This document shows positions 16,457 to 26,406 of a DNA stretch of 64,000 bases, in pieces (within the stretch, counting starts at the first letter, position 1; every line of letters begins with the position of its first letter). The notes beneath the pieces are model-generated. The model saw nothing but the letters and a program-made list of their open reading frames with translations. It was not told the origin of the DNA and ran no database searches. The translations under genes and the position numbers were made by a program. Source of the stretch: Lewinella sp. LCG006 (lineage in GTDB: Bacteria; Bacteroidota; Bacteroidia; Chitinophagales; Saprospiraceae); contig NZ_CP160680.1 in the NCBI RefSeq assembly GCF_040784935.1, forward strand, positions 2,347,501-2,411,500, in the 5' to 3' direction.

Positions 16457-17791
16457 TTATAGGTTGTCGAATAGCCATGTTCTAAAGTTAGGGTAGTCGA
16501 TAGACATTGCGGTAGCTTCTTTTTTTCTGCTGCTAAGCTCGAGTAATCTTTCTGGAACAGGGATTTCTTTACCAATGATACGGTCCATATCTTCTTTGAA
16601 TTTAGCAGGATGAGCGGTTTCCAAAATAATACCTTTGGTATTAGGGAAGCGTTTTTGGTAGGCATCGAGTGCTAAATAACCTACTGCACCATGGGGGTCG
16701 ATGAGGTAATTGTAGGTCTCAAATATGTGTTTGACTGCTTCTTCTGTTGTTTGATCATCAAAGGAAAAGCCGGAAATCAGCTTGTTCATGTCTTTCCAAA
16801 TGCCCTGATTGGATGGGATTCCTTTCCCTTTAGCAGTGGCAAAGATGTCTATCATCCTGGAAAAATTACTTGGATTACCCACGTCCATAGCATTGGATAA
16901 TGTTCGGACAGATGGGCGCGGCTGGTAATTGCCTGCCTCAAGATATTCCGGGACAACGTCGTTTTTATTAGTCGCGGCAATAAACTGGTGAACAGGAAGT
17001 CCCATTTTATAAGCAAGCAACCCAGCAGTAAGGTTGCCAAAATTACCAGAGGGGATACAAAAAACTACATCTTCCTTGGGAGATGCTAGCTGTTTGTAGG
17101 CTTCAAAGTAATAAAAAGACTGAGGGACCAGCCTGGAAATATTGATAGAATTGGCAGAGCTGATCCTAATGCTACTTCTTAATTCGTGGTCAAGGAATGC
17201 TTGCTTAACCAGGGCTTGGCAATCATCAAAGGTTCCGTCAACCTCTAAAGCCGTAATGTTGTGTCCAAGGGTGGTAAGTTGCTTTTCCTGGAGCGCACTT
17301 ACTTTTCCACTAGGGTAGAGGATAACCACTCGTATGCCGGGCGTTTTATGAAAACCTGCTGCTACAGCTCCTCCTGTATCTCCGGAAGTGGCAACCAAAA
17401 TGGTCAGTTCTTGGTCTTCGTTGCGATTGAAATAACTCATCAATTGAGCCATAAAGCGCGCGCCAAAATCTTTGAAGGCTAGAGAAGGGCCGTGAAATAA
17501 TTCTAAAATAGCTTTCTGGTCATCCAGTCTTACGAGCGGTGCAGGGAAGTTGATGGCTTCTTCAACGATGTGTCGCAGGTCTGCGTCAGGAATACTGCCT
17601 TGAAATAGTGCCTTGCAAATTTGGAATCCAATCTCTGTAAAGCTATAATCAGGTAAGTTTTTCAGTAGGTGTTCTGGCAAACGAGGAATATCGTTTGGCA
17701 TAAACAAGCCATTGTCTTCAGGGAGTCCTTGGAAAACTGCTTGTTTTAAATCAACTTGAATGTCCCGGTTTTTTGTGCTGTATAATTGCAT
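16457..17791 (-). CDS. thrC: Threonine synthase
   Basis: PLP enzyme that converts O-phosphohomoserine to threonine. The 444-residue protein has the PLP lysine K107 in SLAFKDFGARF, the phosphate-binding ATSGDTGGAVA motif near 150, and SGNFGNLTAG near 265, all typical. The opening MQLYSTKNRD matches the short threonine synthase N-terminal domain. It is the last gene of the thrA-thrB-thrC operon, starting 20 bases after thrB, and is followed by a strong terminator. Confidence 0.96.
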   Translation of the reverse strand: MQLYSTKNRDIQVDLKQAVFQGLPEDNGLFMPNDIPRLPEHLLKNLPDYSFTEIGFQICKALFQGSIPDADLRHIVEEAINFPAPLVRLDDQKAILELFHGPSLAFKDFGARFMAQLMSYFNRNEDQELTILVATSGDTGGAVAAGFHKTPGIRVVILYPSGKVSALQEKQLTTLGHNITALEVDGTFDDCQALVKQAFLDHELRSSIRISSANSINISRLVPQSFYYFEAYKQLASPKEDVVFCIPSGNFGNLTAGLLAYKMGLPVHQFIAATNKNDVVPEYLEAGNYQPRPSVRTLSNAMDVGNPSNFSRMIDIFATAKGKGIPSNQGIWKDMNKLISGFSFDDQTTEEAVKHIFETYNYLIDPHGAVGYLALDAYQKRFPNTKGIILETAHPAKFKEDMDRIIGKEIPVPERLLELSSRKKEATAMSIDYPNFRTWLFDNL

Positions 17792-17811
17792 AAGTCTTTT
17801 TTGAGTGTGTC

Positions 17812-18753
17812 CTAAATACGAATAGCTCCTTCCTTATTAATGGGGGAGGGGTACGCATTTGCTTTGATGTTGTGATTTTGAAATACTCCTTGCATAGCTT
17901 TAGCCACGGTGGCAGCCGTTTCTTTACCCTTACAGAGGGCAAACACACTTGGACCTGCACCTGATATACTACTACCCAATGCCCCCTTGTCCAATGCTGC
18001 CTGTTTTACTTCGTGGAATGCCGGGATCAATCGTGCACGCTGAGGTTCGATAATAACATCCTGTAATGACCGACCAATTAAAGCATAATCACTTTCGTAA
18101 AGCCCGGTAATCAATCCACCTAAATTACCATTCTGCTCGATGTGCTGAAGGAGGCTGACTTGGTCGCTAAGTACATCTCTGGCATCTTTGGTCAGTACCT
18201 CAACGTAAGGATAAACTACCGCTGCGTACAAATCTTCCGGAACGGGGAGCTGGTGAACATCCAGGCTATGGTTGTCACGAATGAAAAGGATACCTCCGAG
18301 TAGGGAAGGGCCAACGTTGTCTGCGTGGTAAGCACCATCTGCAATTTGTTCTCCTGCAACGGCAAAAGGAAGAAGCTCCTTTTTACTCAATGGCTGGCCA
18401 AGTAATTCGTTGACCGCAAATACGCCGGCTGCTGCACTGGCCGCACTAGATCCCAACCCACTGCCAAAAGGCATTTTTTTATGGATTTCCATTTCTATGC
18501 CCACTTCCTCCATCCCCAAATGAGCGAGGAGCTGAAGTGCTCCGTAGCCTGCCGTATTCCTTATTGGGTCAAGAGGTAGTGTTTTTTTACCTGTTCCGGT
18601 TATTTGGGAGATTACCAATCCTGCTTGTTCTCGTTTCCTTACCACTACCTCGTCTCCAGGGCCGTAAATAGCAAAACCAAGAATGTCAAAACCCACAGCC
18701 ACATTTGCAACAGTCGCAGGAGCAAAAACCCGTATTTCGTTATTAAAATTCAT
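17812..18753 (-). CDS. thrB: Homoserine kinase
   Basis: GHMP-family kinase that phosphorylates homoserine. The 313-residue protein starts with the family sequence IRVFAPATVANVAVGFDILG and carries the ATP-binding MPFGSGLGSSAASAAAG loop (94-110) and the C-terminal GSSISGAGPSVFAL motif. It lies between thrA (37 bases upstream) and thrC (20 bases downstream) in one operon on the minus strand. Confidence 0.96.
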   Translation of the reverse strand: MNFNNEIRVFAPATVANVAVGFDILGFAIYGPGDEVVVRKREQAGLVISQITGTGKKTLPLDPIRNTAGYGALQLLAHLGMEEVGIEMEIHKKMPFGSGLGSSAASAAAGVFAVNELLGQPLSKKELLPFAVAGEQIADGAYHADNVGPSLLGGILFIRDNHSLDVHQLPVPEDLYAAVVYPYVEVLTKDARDVLSDQVSLLQHIEQNGNLGGLITGLYESDYALIGRSLQDVIIEPQRARLIPAFHEVKQAALDKGALGSSISGAGPSVFALCKGKETAATVAKAMQGVFQNHNIKANAYPSPINKEGAIRI

Positions 18754-18789
18754 TTTAAAGTTTTACTTCTTTTTTTGAGAGTTTTACTT

Positions 18790-21249
18790 CTAAAATAGAA
18801 ATTTACCAATAGAAATTATTTCTGCGAAAACACCTGCTGCTGTTACCTCTGCTCCTGCTCCGGGACCTCTTACTACTAAGGGGCGATCTTGGTAGCGAGC
18901 AGTTACAAAAACAATCATATTGTCACTGCCACTTAAGAAGTAGAAAGGGCTGTCGGTTCCTACGGCTTCCAGTGCAATACGAGCTTTACCCGATTCGTCA
19001 AGGCTGGCGATCATTCTGAGTACCTTGCCATCTGCTTCGGCTGTTGCGCGTAAGTTTTCAAAATAATCATTATTCGCAGCCAGCTCGGTAAAGAATTCAT
19101 CCACACTTGGAGCAGCTTCGACAGCAGGAGGCAAAATAGAATTAACCTTCACATCTTCCTGTTCAAGAGGCCACCCCGCTTCACGCGCCAGGATTAAAAT
19201 TTTGCGACGTACATCCATGCCACTCAAATCCGTCCTAGGGTCTGGTTCGGTATAGCCAAGTGCTTTGGCCTCTTCAACAATTTTACTGAAGGGCTGGTCA
19301 CCGGTGAAATGATTAAAGATATACGAAAGCGATCCTGACAGCACACCCTGGATTTGTAAAATTTCATCACCACTTCCGATCAAGTCATTGAGTGTTGAAA
19401 TTACAGGAAGGCCTGCTCCCACATTTGTCTCGTACCGGAAGGTAACACCACGTTTGTTGGCAATGGTCTTGAGTCGCTGGTACTGGAGAAAGGATGATGA
19501 GGTGGCTATTTTATTTGGTGTGGAGATAGAAATGCTATGCTCTAAAATAGACTCGTAATAACTGGCTATTTTTTCATTCGCGGTATTGTCGATGAAGATA
19601 CTATTGGTCAGATTCATCTCTTTCATACGAGCGATGAAAATAGGCAGGTCACTGGTCGTTTCGCTTTCGGCTAAAGTTGCTTGCCAATTGTCAAGATCAA
19701 TACCCTCTTTGGCAAAGATCATTTTTTTGGTATTGGCAAGACCCACCACTTTTATTTCCAGCGATCGCTTTTCCTTCAAGAAAGCATTTTGAGCTTTGAG
19801 CTGTTTGAGTAGGGTGCTACCGATTAACCCAACGCCCACCATGAATAAGTGCAATTCTTGGGTACCGCTGAGGAAGAAGGCTTCGTGTAGCGCATTAAGT
19901 GCTTTGGTCTCGTCACTCTGAGGAATAACTACCGAGATGTTTAATTCACTCGAGCCCTGGGCGATGGCGATAATATTGATGCCATTTTTTCCCAATGCCT
20001 GGAAAAGCCTTCCTGAAATACCGGTGCGGTATCGCATGTTTTCACCGATGATAGCAACCACCGACAAGTCTTCTTCAATTTTGACCGGATCAACAATTTT
20101 TCGATCCAGCTCATATTGGAAAGCTGCTTCTACCTGCCGCCTAGCTTTCCGCGCCGCCTGTGGCTCAACCGCAAAACTAATGGAATGCTCGCTAGAACCC
20201 TGCGTGATCAAAATGACATTGATACTGGCTTGCGCCAAGGCACCAAAAAGTCGAGCAGCAATACCTGGCACCCCAAAGAGTCCACTTCCCGAAAGGGTCA
20301 GCAAAGCAATCTGGCTTACCGAAGAAATTCCTTTTACCGGTGCGCCCTCGGGGTCCGATTGGTTAGAAATATAGGTACCCCTAAAAGTAGGGTTGAACGT
20401 ATTCTTTATGTAAAGCGGAATTTGCTTATGCAAAGCCGGCTGTAGCGTAGGTGGGTAGATCACCTTAGCACCAAAGTGAGACATTTCCATCGCCTCGGCG
20501 TAGGTCATGTTTTTGATGGTAAACGCCTTTTTTACTTTCCGGGGGTCAGCAGTAAGTACGCCATCTACATCTGTCCAAATCTCAATAACTTTTGCATCAA
20601 GGCCTGCCGCAATGAGCGAAGCAGTATAATCTGATCCACCACGGCCAAGGGTTGTCGTAAGCCCCCCTTTCGCAGATGCAATGAAACCTGTGACAATTTG
20701 TACCTCTGGATGCTCAGCGTAATAGTCACGGATTTTTTGGTAAGTCAATTCAAAGTCTACTTTTGCAGAATTGAACTTCTTGTCCGTCTTGATAATTTTT
20801 CGCGCATCGAGATAAGCACTCTTGATACCTGCTTGCTGCAAAACGAAAGAAATAATAAAAGCAGCATTTCTTTCTCCAAAGCTAAGTACGTAATCCATGG
20901 TACGAGGGGAAGCCTCTCGTACCAGAAAAATACCGTGTAATAGATTTCTAAGAACTTCGTGGTTGCGATCTAATTGAGGCAGGACTTCTTTTTGGTACGC
21001 TTCACTGAGTAATTCCGCTACCGCTTTGGAATGGCGATCGCTGAATTCTTCAAAAAGATCCTGGTAGGTTTCCTTGCCACTTGCGGCAAGTTCACTCATC
21101 TGGATCAACATATCAGTAACGCCGCCGAAAGCCGAGAAAACAACTGTAAAGTGTTCTCCTTCAGCGTAATATGATTTTAATATGTCGACAATATTACGAA
21201 TTCTTTCCGGCTTGGCTACCGAAGAGCCACCGAATTTCAGCACTTTCAT
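18790..21249 (-). CDS. thrA: Bifunctional aspartate kinase/homoserine dehydrogenase I
   Basis: The 819-residue fusion catalyses the first and third steps of threonine/methionine synthesis. The N-terminal aspartokinase starts KVLKFGGSSVAKPERI and has GFIASAKGGLTTTLGRGGSD. Two ACT-type regulatory segments follow (about 310-460; ALLTLSGSGLFGVPGIAARL and VAIIGENMRYRTGISGRLF). The C-terminal homoserine dehydrogenase has the NAD motif GVGLIGSTLLKQL (about 465), and ALGYTEPDPRTDLSGMDVRRK. A 26-residue upstream extension is possible, but MKVLKFGG is the normal start. ACT domains suggest feedback control by threonine. It leads the thrABC operon. Confidence 0.95.
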   Translation of the reverse strand: MKVLKFGGSSVAKPERIRNIVDILKSYYAEGEHFTVVFSAFGGVTDMLIQMSELAASGKETYQDLFEEFSDRHSKAVAELLSEAYQKEVLPQLDRNHEVLRNLLHGIFLVREASPRTMDYVLSFGERNAAFIISFVLQQAGIKSAYLDARKIIKTDKKFNSAKVDFELTYQKIRDYYAEHPEVQIVTGFIASAKGGLTTTLGRGGSDYTASLIAAGLDAKVIEIWTDVDGVLTADPRKVKKAFTIKNMTYAEAMEMSHFGAKVIYPPTLQPALHKQIPLYIKNTFNPTFRGTYISNQSDPEGAPVKGISSVSQIALLTLSGSGLFGVPGIAARLFGALAQASINVILITQGSSEHSISFAVEPQAARKARRQVEAAFQYELDRKIVDPVKIEEDLSVVAIIGENMRYRTGISGRLFQALGKNGINIIAIAQGSSELNISVVIPQSDETKALNALHEAFFLSGTQELHLFMVGVGLIGSTLLKQLKAQNAFLKEKRSLEIKVVGLANTKKMIFAKEGIDLDNWQATLAESETTSDLPIFIARMKEMNLTNSIFIDNTANEKIASYYESILEHSISISTPNKIATSSSFLQYQRLKTIANKRGVTFRYETNVGAGLPVISTLNDLIGSGDEILQIQGVLSGSLSYIFNHFTGDQPFSKIVEEAKALGYTEPDPRTDLSGMDVRRKILILAREAGWPLEQEDVKVNSILPPAVEAAPSVDEFFTELAANNDYFENLRATAEADGKVLRMIASLDESGKARIALEAVGTDSPFYFLSGSDNMIVFVTARYQDRPLVVRGPGAGAEVTAAGVFAEIISIGKFLF

Positions 21250-21460
21250 AGTACAATGAATTTTGAATAAATGGACCGCCATAGTGAGGTCAGGGCAAGC
21301 TATAATGGCGGTTGATGTTTGTGGCAATAAATGTATTTAAAATATACAATTCTGCCTGCTCTCGACCGTGAGAAATATGTGCCCTAATTCCGAAAGGTAA
21401 GCGCTCCTTTAAGGCGCTATTACTAGGGTTGTGATTTTATTGCGGCTATTTCTGCCTTAT
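21250..21460. other. Upstream region of the thr operon
   Basis: About 210 bp without a gene, between the aminopeptidase terminator and thrA. A short inverted repeat (AAGCGCTCCTTTAAGGCGCT, about 21399-21418) is visible. No threonine-rich leader peptide or clear attenuator was found; the in-frame extension upstream of thrA has only a few Thr and Ile codons. Confidence 0.4.
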
Positions 21461-21498
21461 AAAAAAATCCCGAACACGTTACCATGCTCGGGATTTTT
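21461..21498 (-). terminator. Terminator of the aminopeptidase N gene
   Basis: AAAAATCCCGA pairs with TCGGGATTTTT around a 14-base loop; on the minus strand the stem is followed by seven T. It lies about 45 bases after the stop codon of the M1 aminopeptidase. Confidence 0.9.
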
Positions 21499-21542
21499 AC
21501 GGAGAACGATTGATTTTTCTGCCGGATAAAAAGCAAATCAGC

Positions 21543-24125
21543 TTAAAACTGCTGGTAGATTCCTTTTAGCTGAGGGTTGGTTTCCGCTGTTTTGATAGCT
21601 TCAATAGCTTGGTCGATAGCACCTAGCCACTGTGAAGCCATTTCGTTGTCGGCCAATCCATCCTGCAGTTCGCTGAGGGTCTTGATCGAAGCAATTCTAG
21701 CCCAAGGCGACTGTCCCATATTGGTACCAATGCTTTTCAGGCGCTTAACCGCTTTTTCAATATTGGTTCCTTTATCGTCAGACAAAAGAAAACTACCGTA
21801 GCTTTCGAAGAAGTTGATTGCACCAAAACCATCCACATTCTCCAGGTTTTTGTCGAAGAAGGACAGGTATTTTTGATCACCAGATTCAGCATAAATACCA
21901 CCAATGGTGGCTACTAATAAGGAGTTGGTTTCGCTACTCAGCTTTTCAGCAGCAGCTAAACCTGCCGCTGGATCAAGCTGGTAAAGGCTGGATAAACCGG
22001 CCGCTACCACATTATAAGGGCGTGCAGTTAATGCCTTTTCCGCAATCGCAGCCGCTTGGTCATGGCCTACTTGTGCCAGCACCGTTAATGCGGTGGAGCG
22101 TACCTCCGAGTGCTCATCGTTTTGAGCCAGTTGTGCGAGCAAGGCAAGCGTGGTTGTATTAGAAATTTCTTCCGGCAAGCGGTTCAATGCCATTGCTCTT
22201 ATGCCATAAAATGGATCCTGCAATGCTTTTTGTAGAATGGTCTCGAGGGAAGGATATTCGTCAGACAAATCATTCAAAGCCTGGTAGCGATCCAAGAATA
22301 AAGGTGCGTGCTGGAATTGATAAGCCAGTTGGTCTTCGGTCTTATTGTCTTCCCAAATGGCGAGTGTACTCCGTTCGGCATCGAAAACGATTAAAGCCGG
22401 AGCAGTGGCCGCAGGCAAGCGAATTTCCTGTTGGCGCTGATCAATCATCACCTCGTGGCGCATTGGCTTATCCTGGCCAGGAAGGTAGACGTCAATGGCA
22501 GTAAGCAGTTGGAAAACCGGGGGCATCTTGCGGCCATCCTGGGTTTGCTTCACCGTTACAATCGCCTCTTTGGTTCCCGCATCATAACCGTAATCAATGC
22601 TCAGGCTAGGCTGGCCCTGGTTCAGGTACCATTGGTCAAAAAACCAGTTGAGATCTTCCCCGGTTACATCTTCAAAAGCCATCCGTAGTTCGTCTACTTC
22701 AACGGCGGAGTAGGCATTGTCTTGCAAGTAGCGCTGGAAGCCGGCAAAGAAAGCTTCATCACCAATGGCTTTACGCAACATGTGCAAAATGGCGCCACCT
22801 TTGTTGTAGCTATGGGCATCGAACATGTCCTCTTTGTCATCGTAGCCATAGTGAATCAGCGGGTGGATACCCTGACGGGTAGAAGAAAGGTAGCCTTCCC
22901 ACTCTTCCAAAAGATGCTGATCCGCTTCGTCACGACCGTATTGATGTTCCAGCCAAAGGTATTCACTGTAATTCGCAAAGCCTTCATTGAGGGTGAGGTT
23001 GGCCCAGCTTTCGCAAGTCACATAATCCCCAAACCAGTGGTGGAACATTTCGTGAGCAACAATTTTGTCATTGATCAACTCATCAATTAGCTCACGTTCA
23101 GTACGTTGCATAAAGTCTCCAAAGATGACCCCGGTGGTGTTTTCCATGGCCCCAGAGACATAATCGCGAACAATGACCTGAGAATATTTTGACCATGGGT
23201 ATTCCACGCCTGTGATTTGAGAGAAAAAGCCAAGCATAGCTGGCGTATGTGGGTAAATGGCTTTTGCGTGCTCCGCAAATTTTGGTTCCACATAATAATT
23301 GACCGGTTTACCTTTATAAGGAGCATCCTCAATTTTGGCAAATTCACCCACAGCAATCATAAACAAATAAGGTGCGTGTGGTTGATCCATTTTCCAATAA
23401 TCGGTGCGAGTACCGTCATTGTTTTTGGTAGAAGAAAGCATCAGACCGTTTGATAAAGTCAGGAAGCGGTCTTCTACCGTGAGGTACATTTCCTGGGTAC
23501 AACGCTCATTGGGTTTGTCTACTGTAGGAAACCAGCGCGAGTTGTTCTCGGTTTCTCCCTGGGTCCAAATTTGCTGAGGTTTATCGCCTTCTTCTCCTCG
23601 TGGATTAATAAAGAACAATCCTTTGTCGGAAGTGATGGCGTCGCTCCCTCCATCTGCACGAGGCTGAGCAATATAGTCGATCACTAGACGGATCGTATCG
23701 TTTTTGGTATAGACCGTTGGCAATTGAATAGCGACATTACGGTCATCGTATTCATAATTCAGTGCTGTACCGTCAGCAAGTTGGATACTGTTGAAAGTGA
23801 AGCCTTTAGCATCTAGAACAACCGTTTGGGTTGGGTAGAAGTAGGGGGTAAGTACCAAATTTGCCTTGCCTATAACTTCTTCTTTTTCCCAGTCGAAAGA
23901 GAGATTCAGTTGCGTATGCAGCAAGTCCACCGTTCTGGTGTGACTCTGATTATAAACTGGGAGCTCATAATCTTTTTCATCTTCGGTGATGGGCGGAGCC
24001 GTCACGTAAAGCGTATCTAATTGGCGCTCTTCCAGGAGCGGTTCTTCCATCGTTACGACTTTTGGAGCACCACAAGCCGCAATCATTAAGCTCAGTAGGC
24101 TGATACCGAGGATTTTAAATTTCAT
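21543..24125 (-). CDS. M1 aminopeptidase (PepN-like), lipoprotein
   Basis: An 860-residue zinc aminopeptidase with a lipoprotein signal peptide (MKFKILGISLLSLMIAAC, lipobox IAAC), hence probably periplasmic or surface-anchored. It has a substrate-binding GAMEN motif (VSGAMENTTG) and the zinc site HEMFHHWFGD near residue 358, with the third ligand in LNEGFANYSEY. The C-terminal third is helical with HEAT-like repeats (ALNRLPEEISNTTTLALLAQL-type), as in aminopeptidase N. Unlike the neighbouring M1 protein at 13.9-16.2 kb it keeps all canonical motifs. It has its own terminator. Confidence 0.93.
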   Translation of the reverse strand: MKFKILGISLLSLMIAACGAPKVVTMEEPLLEERQLDTLYVTAPPITEDEKDYELPVYNQSHTRTVDLLHTQLNLSFDWEKEEVIGKANLVLTPYFYPTQTVVLDAKGFTFNSIQLADGTALNYEYDDRNVAIQLPTVYTKNDTIRLVIDYIAQPRADGGSDAITSDKGLFFINPRGEEGDKPQQIWTQGETENNSRWFPTVDKPNERCTQEMYLTVEDRFLTLSNGLMLSSTKNNDGTRTDYWKMDQPHAPYLFMIAVGEFAKIEDAPYKGKPVNYYVEPKFAEHAKAIYPHTPAMLGFFSQITGVEYPWSKYSQVIVRDYVSGAMENTTGVIFGDFMQRTERELIDELINDKIVAHEMFHHWFGDYVTCESWANLTLNEGFANYSEYLWLEHQYGRDEADQHLLEEWEGYLSSTRQGIHPLIHYGYDDKEDMFDAHSYNKGGAILHMLRKAIGDEAFFAGFQRYLQDNAYSAVEVDELRMAFEDVTGEDLNWFFDQWYLNQGQPSLSIDYGYDAGTKEAIVTVKQTQDGRKMPPVFQLLTAIDVYLPGQDKPMRHEVMIDQRQQEIRLPAATAPALIVFDAERSTLAIWEDNKTEDQLAYQFQHAPLFLDRYQALNDLSDEYPSLETILQKALQDPFYGIRAMALNRLPEEISNTTTLALLAQLAQNDEHSEVRSTALTVLAQVGHDQAAAIAEKALTARPYNVVAAGLSSLYQLDPAAGLAAAEKLSSETNSLLVATIGGIYAESGDQKYLSFFDKNLENVDGFGAINFFESYGSFLLSDDKGTNIEKAVKRLKSIGTNMGQSPWARIASIKTLSELQDGLADNEMASQWLGAIDQAIEAIKTAETNPQLKGIYQQF

Positions 24126-24219
24126 ATTGGTAAAATTTGGGAGTTAATCAGCTAAAGGCGGAATAACTTCATTCCGCTAATGCACCCACTCACAAGAGCA
24201 TGGTGCCTGGAAATACTGA

Positions 24220-24978
24220 TTAATGTTGTGCTAAAAAGTTATCCAGAAGATTGTTAAAAATTACCGGGTGCTCCATCATTGGTGCATGCCCACATTTTTC
24301 AACAAAATGAAGCGTTGAATTAGGAATAAGTTCGTGGAATTTTTCGCCCACAAAAGGAGGCGTGATAGTATCGTTTTCTCCCCAAATCAGGAGTGTAGGT
24401 ACTTTTATCTGATCCAGTTTGTCGCTCAGGTTATGGCGTACTGCCGATTTAGCCGTTGCGATAACCCTGATGGCTTTGTTGCGATCATTGACGGTATCAA
24501 AAACCTCATCGACCAATTCTTTGGTAGCAACTTTTGGGTCGTAAAAAGTTCCTTCTGTTCGTACTTTGATAAATTCATAGTCGCCACGGCGAGGGAAAGA
24601 ATTTCCCATTGAATTTTCAAAGAGGCCAGAACTACCGGTAAGGCTGACGGTCCTGACTTTTTCGGGATGAGCAAGTGCATACAATAAGGAAACGTGGCCA
24701 CCCAGTGAATTGCCCAACAGGTGAACCTTGTCAAACCCTTTCATTTCTACAAAATCGGCGACGTGATCCACCAACCCTGCCAGTGAAACTTTGCGTAAGG
24801 GGAGCTCAAAAATCGGGAGCATTGGAACCACCACATTGTATTCCTTGCCGAAACGGTCAAGGATTCCCGAAAAATTACTCAATGCACCGAATAGTCCGTG
24901 CAACAACATGATGGTCTGGTCTCCACCTTTGGTTTCCAGATAGCGGAACTTTCCTTCCTCGATAATTTGGTATTCCAT
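24220..24978 (-). CDS. Alpha/beta hydrolase
   Basis: A 252-residue alpha/beta-hydrolase-fold protein: oxyanion-hole HGLFGALSNF near residue 26, nucleophile elbow GNSLGGH (about residue 88), acid in WGENDTITPP (about 205) and catalytic histidine in CGHAPMMEHP (about 233). The substrate is unknown; the profile resembles MhpC/BphD-type C-C hydrolases and general esterases. A start ten codons further upstream (25008) is possible, but MEYQIIEEGKFRYLE looks natural. It is followed by 94 bp before the aminopeptidase start on the same strand. Confidence 0.85.
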   Translation of the reverse strand: MEYQIIEEGKFRYLETKGGDQTIMLLHGLFGALSNFSGILDRFGKEYNVVVPMLPIFELPLRKVSLAGLVDHVADFVEMKGFDKVHLLGNSLGGHVSLLYALAHPEKVRTVSLTGSSGLFENSMGNSFPRRGDYEFIKVRTEGTFYDPKVATKELVDEVFDTVNDRNKAIRVIATAKSAVRHNLSDKLDQIKVPTLLIWGENDTITPPFVGEKFHELIPNSTLHFVEKCGHAPMMEHPVIFNNLLDNFLAQH

Positions 24979-25361
24979 GTAGCTGATTAAAGCAATGGCA
25001 ACTGCCATTGTTGCGACTTTTATACTTATTTGATGAATAAAGGCTAAAAAACCGCAAATTTTTGCAAAAATAACGATTTAAACCCTTTTGCACTAATGTA
25101 ATATCTAGATAAGCCCTTATATTTGCATCATCGAAAACAATTTCCCCAGTTTTTGATATAAACTGAAAATGACACCCCTGTGCTGGTTATTCTACCAGTT
25201 TTCCTCCACTGTGGATAACTTGGATAAGGTAAACTTTGTTTTATTCAAAAATTATGTTTTGCTTTGCAAACAATAATTGTGAGCAAACTTCTAATCAATA
25301 ATTTTCGTTACACGAAATATAAGGAGTCAATAAAATTTTCTAAATCAAACTTACAGAGAAC
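24979..25361. promoter_or_regulatory. Divergent promoter region with a single DnaA box
   Basis: About 380 bp of AT-rich DNA between the divergent hydrolase and OmpA genes. It contains one perfect DnaA box on the minus strand (TGTGGATAA, 25210-25218) and a TAnnTTTG promoter-like motif (TATATTTG, 25118-25125). No gene was found. Confidence 0.5.
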
Positions 25362-26123
25362 ATGCGTTTTATATTCACTGCGTTGATCTTCGTTATGGTA
25401 GCCGGTTCTTTCCAGTCTTGCGTATCAAAGAAGAAATTTGATGAATTGCAGGCAGCAAAGAATGCTACTGATCAGGCACTTGCAGAAACCCAGTCACAGG
25501 TGAAAACCTTAGGGGAAGAAAAAGATGCCTTGGCTGCCGAAATGGCTGCTGAAAAAGCTCGCTTGAATGGCGAACTTAATACCCTTCGTACCGACATGAC
25601 TGCTCAGATTGCTCAGGTTAATGAAAAACTGAACATGACAGAAGCAGAATTGAAAGCCATCAAGGATGAAATTAATGGAATGTTTGCAGCTTACACGGAT
25701 TCTGGCCTGACGATGGAAGAGCGCGATGGTCGCTTGTACCTCGTAACGGATGCTCCGGTAAACTTCCGTAGCAGTTCCTCTAACCTGACGCGCGATCAGC
25801 GTAATGCGATCGATGCTATGGCAGAGAAACTAAAAGCGAACCCTGCTATCAAAGTATTGGTAGAAGGACACACTGATAACAAGAAATTTGCTGCTGATGC
25901 TGGTACCGACAACTGGGACCTGAGCTACGCTCGTGCTAAAGCAGTTGCTAGCCGTTTGATCCGTAAGGGTGTAGACGCTTCACAAATTACTATTGCTGGT
26001 CATGGTGATACCATGCCTGTAGGTGATAATGCAACCAAAGAAGGTCGCGAAAGCAACCGTCGTACTGCTCTTACGCCTAACCCAGATTTGGGTGGTTTGA
26101 TGAAAGCAGCTGGTGGCAACTAA
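25362..26123 (+). CDS. OmpA-family lipoprotein
   Basis: A 253-residue envelope protein with a lipoprotein signal (MRFIFTALIFVMVAGSFQSC, Cys20), a coiled coil from about 28 to 105 (heptads rich in Ala, Glu, Lys), and a C-terminal OmpA peptidoglycan-binding domain (about 125-240) with VLVEGHTDN, LSYARAKAVASRL and ESNRRTAL signatures. It probably tethers the outer membrane to peptidoglycan through diaminopimelate contacts. A terminator follows. The coiled coil plus OmpA layout is a common Bacteroidota form. Confidence 0.93.
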   Translation: MRFIFTALIFVMVAGSFQSCVSKKKFDELQAAKNATDQALAETQSQVKTLGEEKDALAAEMAAEKARLNGELNTLRTDMTAQIAQVNEKLNMTEAELKAIKDEINGMFAAYTDSGLTMEERDGRLYLVTDAPVNFRSSSSNLTRDQRNAIDAMAEKLKANPAIKVLVEGHTDNKKFAADAGTDNWDLSYARAKAVASRLIRKGVDASQITIAGHGDTMPVGDNATKEGRESNRRTALTPNPDLGGLMKAAGGN

Positions 26124-26157
26124 GATTTTGCTTTTATAACTTACTGATACCAAAGGC

Positions 26158-26196
26158 GAAGCCGGGTTTGTGCAAGCAAATCCGGCTTTTGCTTTG
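26158..26196 (+). terminator. Terminator of the OmpA gene
   Basis: AAGCCGGGTTTG (26159-26170) pairs with CAAATCCGGCTT (26177-26188), followed by TTGCTTT. The loop is TGCAAG; the outer bases CAAAGGCG and GCTTTG can extend the stem. Confidence 0.8.
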
Positions 26197-26241
26197 TAGA
26201 ATAGCAAGTAATGTAAATAGAATGTTATACCTTAGTTGTTT

Positions 26242-26363
26242 GACGGAAATAAACCTATTTTCTTTTCTGAAGATTTACCTTTTTGCGCACACCTAGTCCA
26301 AGTATTCCTAGTCTTAGCACAAAAAGCAAAATCAAAAGAAAATAGATTTATTTTTTCTCCGTC
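26242..26363. mobile_element. Palindromic MITE-like element, family A copy 2
   Basis: A 122-bp non-coding palindromic element starting GACGGAAATAAACCTATTTT and ending in the reverse complement of GACGGAGAAAAAATAAATC; it matches copy 1 (5592-5714) in inverted orientation at both ends. It is bordered on each side by the perfect direct repeat CCTTAGTTGTTT (26230-26241 and 26364-26375), as expected for a 12-bp target duplication. Inside, TTTTTGCGCAC and AGCACAAAAAG form a further hairpin. It lies between the OmpA and recJ genes. Confidence 0.7.
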
Positions 26364-26406
26364 CCTTAGTTGTTTAAGCAAAAAAAGAATTCGCTAACCC
26401 TCCGAC

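Noticed and set aside
21250-21327. Threonine attenuator leader peptide before thrA
   Set aside because: The in-frame extension has only a few Thr and Ile codons and no terminator/antiterminator pair follows it.
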